Assembly (NCBI GenBank): GCA_027487555.1
Contig: JAIYDI010000002.1
Span: forward strand, 1 to 64,000
From: Hyphomicrobiales bacterium
GTDB lineage: Bacteria; Pseudomonadota; Alphaproteobacteria; Rhizobiales; Devosiaceae
DNA length: 64,000 nt
Direction of reading: 5' to 3'
The notes beneath the pieces are model-generated. The model was not told the origin of the DNA and made no database searches. It saw only the letters and a program-made list of their open reading frames with translations. This document shows positions 62,676-64,000 of the stretch, piece after piece (position 1 is the first letter of the stretch; every line of letters begins with the position of its first letter). The translations under genes were made by a program, and so were the position numbers.

Positions 62676-64000
62676 TCATTTGGTGCGGCGTTTCAAGTCG
62701 TCCCTGGTCGTGCGGATTTCGGCAGCTACGTGTTCGCCTTGATAGACATAAGACGTCTCGTGACGTGCATACCGACCTTCACGGTCCGCACTCAGCCAGT
62801 TGAAGGATCCAACACAGAGGGTGTTATCCTCCACGGCGACGATCTTGCTATGTAGCTTTTCAAGACGGTGCAGCGTCACACCAATCTGCTTCAACGCCAA
62901 GTCAGCTTCCTCAATCTGCTGAACGCCCGCGGATGTGAGGTCGGAATTCAGCAAGGGGTCGGCATAGACGTCTATGAGAGCACCTCGGGAAGCGGCCAAC
63001 TCAAGGGCATTCAAAATGCCTGTGCGCTCCATCGTACGTAGCTTAATCCATGGGCTAACGATCAGGTAGCGGGCTGCGTTGCCAGACAGCACATCCAAAA
63101 GAAACGCGTCATGCTCTGCGGCGTCGCGCAGGCTCCGCAGCTGTCCCTGAGTTTCCTGAAGATCGAAGCGCGGTATCGGCCGAAAGTCAATTTGTCGACC
63201 AGGTCGGTCAAGGAATGTCGACAACAATGCACGAGGGGAGCCTGGCGAAGCACTAGCCAGCAGGTCCATGTCGCCGAACACCAGAAAGCTGTCTTTGGCG
63301 CGCGACACTGTCACGTTCAGCATGCTGGGCGAGGCGTCGATGAAACTACCTTCGGCGTGTTTCGAATAGACCGGAGAGAATATCACCACCGGGCGCTCGG
63401 CGCCTTGCAGTGCGTGGACAGTTCCGATGGTTATGCCCAAGCGCCCCGAGACACTGATGTTGTAAGCGGCACAAGCTCTCCGCAACTCGCGGACCTGTGC
63501 CCCAAAGGGGGTAACAACGCCGACGATTTGCTCTATCGAGCGATTGTATTGCGCCTCCAAAGGGATGCGATTGTGGGCGATCCAAGCCGCGATGGTCTCT
63601 GCTTCGGTGGGGTTTGATCTGCTATTGCCCGCACGAACCACCTTTCCGTCGACATGAACGTATCCCATGGCGGGCAACAGCGCATCGCTTGGCGCAGGCC
63701 CGCGGCGGGGTCTGAGTTTGCCCCGGTAACAAAGGGCGTTGCTGTATTCAATTATCTCATTATGGCAACGGCGGTGCTCAAGTAGCCACAGGCCAGGGTC
63801 CAGGTCGGGCCAAGGCGAAACCCGACAGGCTAATTGGGCCAGTCGCATCACGCTGCCTGAGGTGCTACAAAGCCCGCTTTCGGTGATGCTTTGAAGGTCG
63901 GCATTGGAGGCGAGTAGACCCTCCTCACGCAAGTTTCCAACATCGACGGCGCGGGGTACGGCCGAGATCGGTTCTGTCTGCCTCACATCACCAATGACCA
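62676..64000 (-). CDS. Superfamily 1 helicase with C-terminal phospholipase-D-like nuclease domain (5' end outside window)
   Basis: At least 441 residues are seen and the frame is open at the right edge. The right edge encodes a helicase motif (VIGDVRQTEPIS). The C-terminal helicase motifs follow: TPFGAQVRELRRACAAYN, then GTVHALQGAERPVVIFSPV and MLNVTVSRAKDSFLVFGD. After about residue 290 a PLD-type domain carries LHSKIVAVEDNTLCVGSFNW, the HxK-x-G-S-x-N pattern. Walker A and B would lie outside the window. Helicase plus PLD nuclease fusions occur in DNA repair and in anti-phage systems; this could be either. It lies beside a tRNA and an IS remnant. Confidence 0.82.
   Translation of the reverse strand, partial: VIGDVRQTEPISAVPRAVDVGNLREEGLLASNADLQSITESGLCSTSGSVMRLAQLACRVSPWPDLDPGLWLLEHRRCHNEIIEYSNALCYRGKLRPRRGPAPSDALLPAMGYVHVDGKVVRAGNSRSNPTEAETIAAWIAHNRIPLEAQYNRSIEQIVGVVTPFGAQVRELRRACAAYNISVSGRLGITIGTVHALQGAERPVVIFSPVYSKHAEGSFIDASPSMLNVTVSRAKDSFLVFGDMDLLASASPGSPRALLSTFLDRPGRQIDFRPIPRFDLQETQGQLRSLRDAAEHDAFLLDVLSGNAARYLIVSPWIKLRTMERTGILNALELAASRGALIDVYADPLLNSDLTSAGVQQIEEADLALKQIGVTLHRLEKLHSKIVAVEDNTLCVGSFNWLSADREGRYARHETSYVYQGEHVAAEIRTTRDDLKRRTK

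Noticed and set aside
1..64000. CRISPR arrays, rRNA genes or a replication origin
   Set aside because: I saw no regularly spaced direct repeats, no rRNA signature and no DnaA-box cluster with dnaA, dnaN or repABC-type genes.

Overview
The window is a 64 kb piece of a GC-rich alphaproteobacterial chromosome, most likely order Hyphomicrobiales and plausibly a Devosia-like genus (inference). The clues are the FlbT/FlaF flagellin regulators, an LdtR-type MarR regulator next to an L,D-transpeptidase, an aspartate-rich HemB, bacterial leucyl-transferase Bpt beside an RDD protein, and the core cluster rpoZ-rel-pyrE-acpS-lepB-rnc-era-recO. Most of the window is ordinary chromosome.

Layout. 1-6.8 kb: flagellar filament and hook genes (end of a flagellin, flbT, flaF, then flgL, flgK and flgE on the other strand). 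7-8.9 kb: a P-loop ATPase and metA. 9-16.1 kb: a secreted beta-helix protein without a barrel, the ycjX/ycjF-like pair, and a complete autotransporter. 16.2-22.9 kb: bpt, RDD, an intrusive HEAT-like gene, hemB, a small membrane protein, ldtR, an L,D-transpeptidase and a small conserved gene. 22.9-30 kb: an essential minus-strand cluster (recO, era, rnc, lepB, acpS, pyrE, rel, rpoZ) with several overlapping or nearly touching ends. 30-36.5 kb: NYN nuclease, uracil-DNA glycosylase, smpB, dapA, a lytic transglycosylase and a hydrolase-fold protein. 36.5-43.3 kb: an envelope module (proline/glutamate-rich membrane protein with a C-terminal helix-hairpin-helix-like region, a 42-residue membrane protein, and a giant BON-repeat OmpA protein), then a porin. 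43.5-47.2 kb: TPR-sulfotransferase, an SDR enzyme and an outer membrane protein. 47.3-50.3 kb: an amino-sugar operon (gntR, SIS-domain deaminase/isomerase, nagA). 50.8-52.2 kb: two tandem small outer membrane barrels. 52.4-60.8 kb: metabolic genes (amidohydrolase, LysE exporter, thioredoxin 2, methyltransferase, siderophore-interacting reductase, tannase-like esterase, aldehyde dehydrogenase, GST, DUF2147 protein).

From the tRNA-Ser(GCU) at 61.19 kb the character changes. Coding density falls, the DNA becomes more AT-rich, an IS3-family deletion derivative appears, and the window ends inside a superfamily-1 helicase fused to a phospholipase-D-like nuclease domain. This looks like the edge of a genomic island inserted at a tRNA gene.

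The strongest leads for something undescribed are the three-gene BON/OmpA envelope module, the tRNA-linked island with the helicase-PLD protein, a 33-bp palindrome upstream of the siderophore-interacting gene, a possible small RNA at about 53.83-53.99 kb, and several enzymes whose key residues depart from their families (alpha/beta hydrolase nucleophile, MetA residue 111, sulfotransferase PAPS loop).
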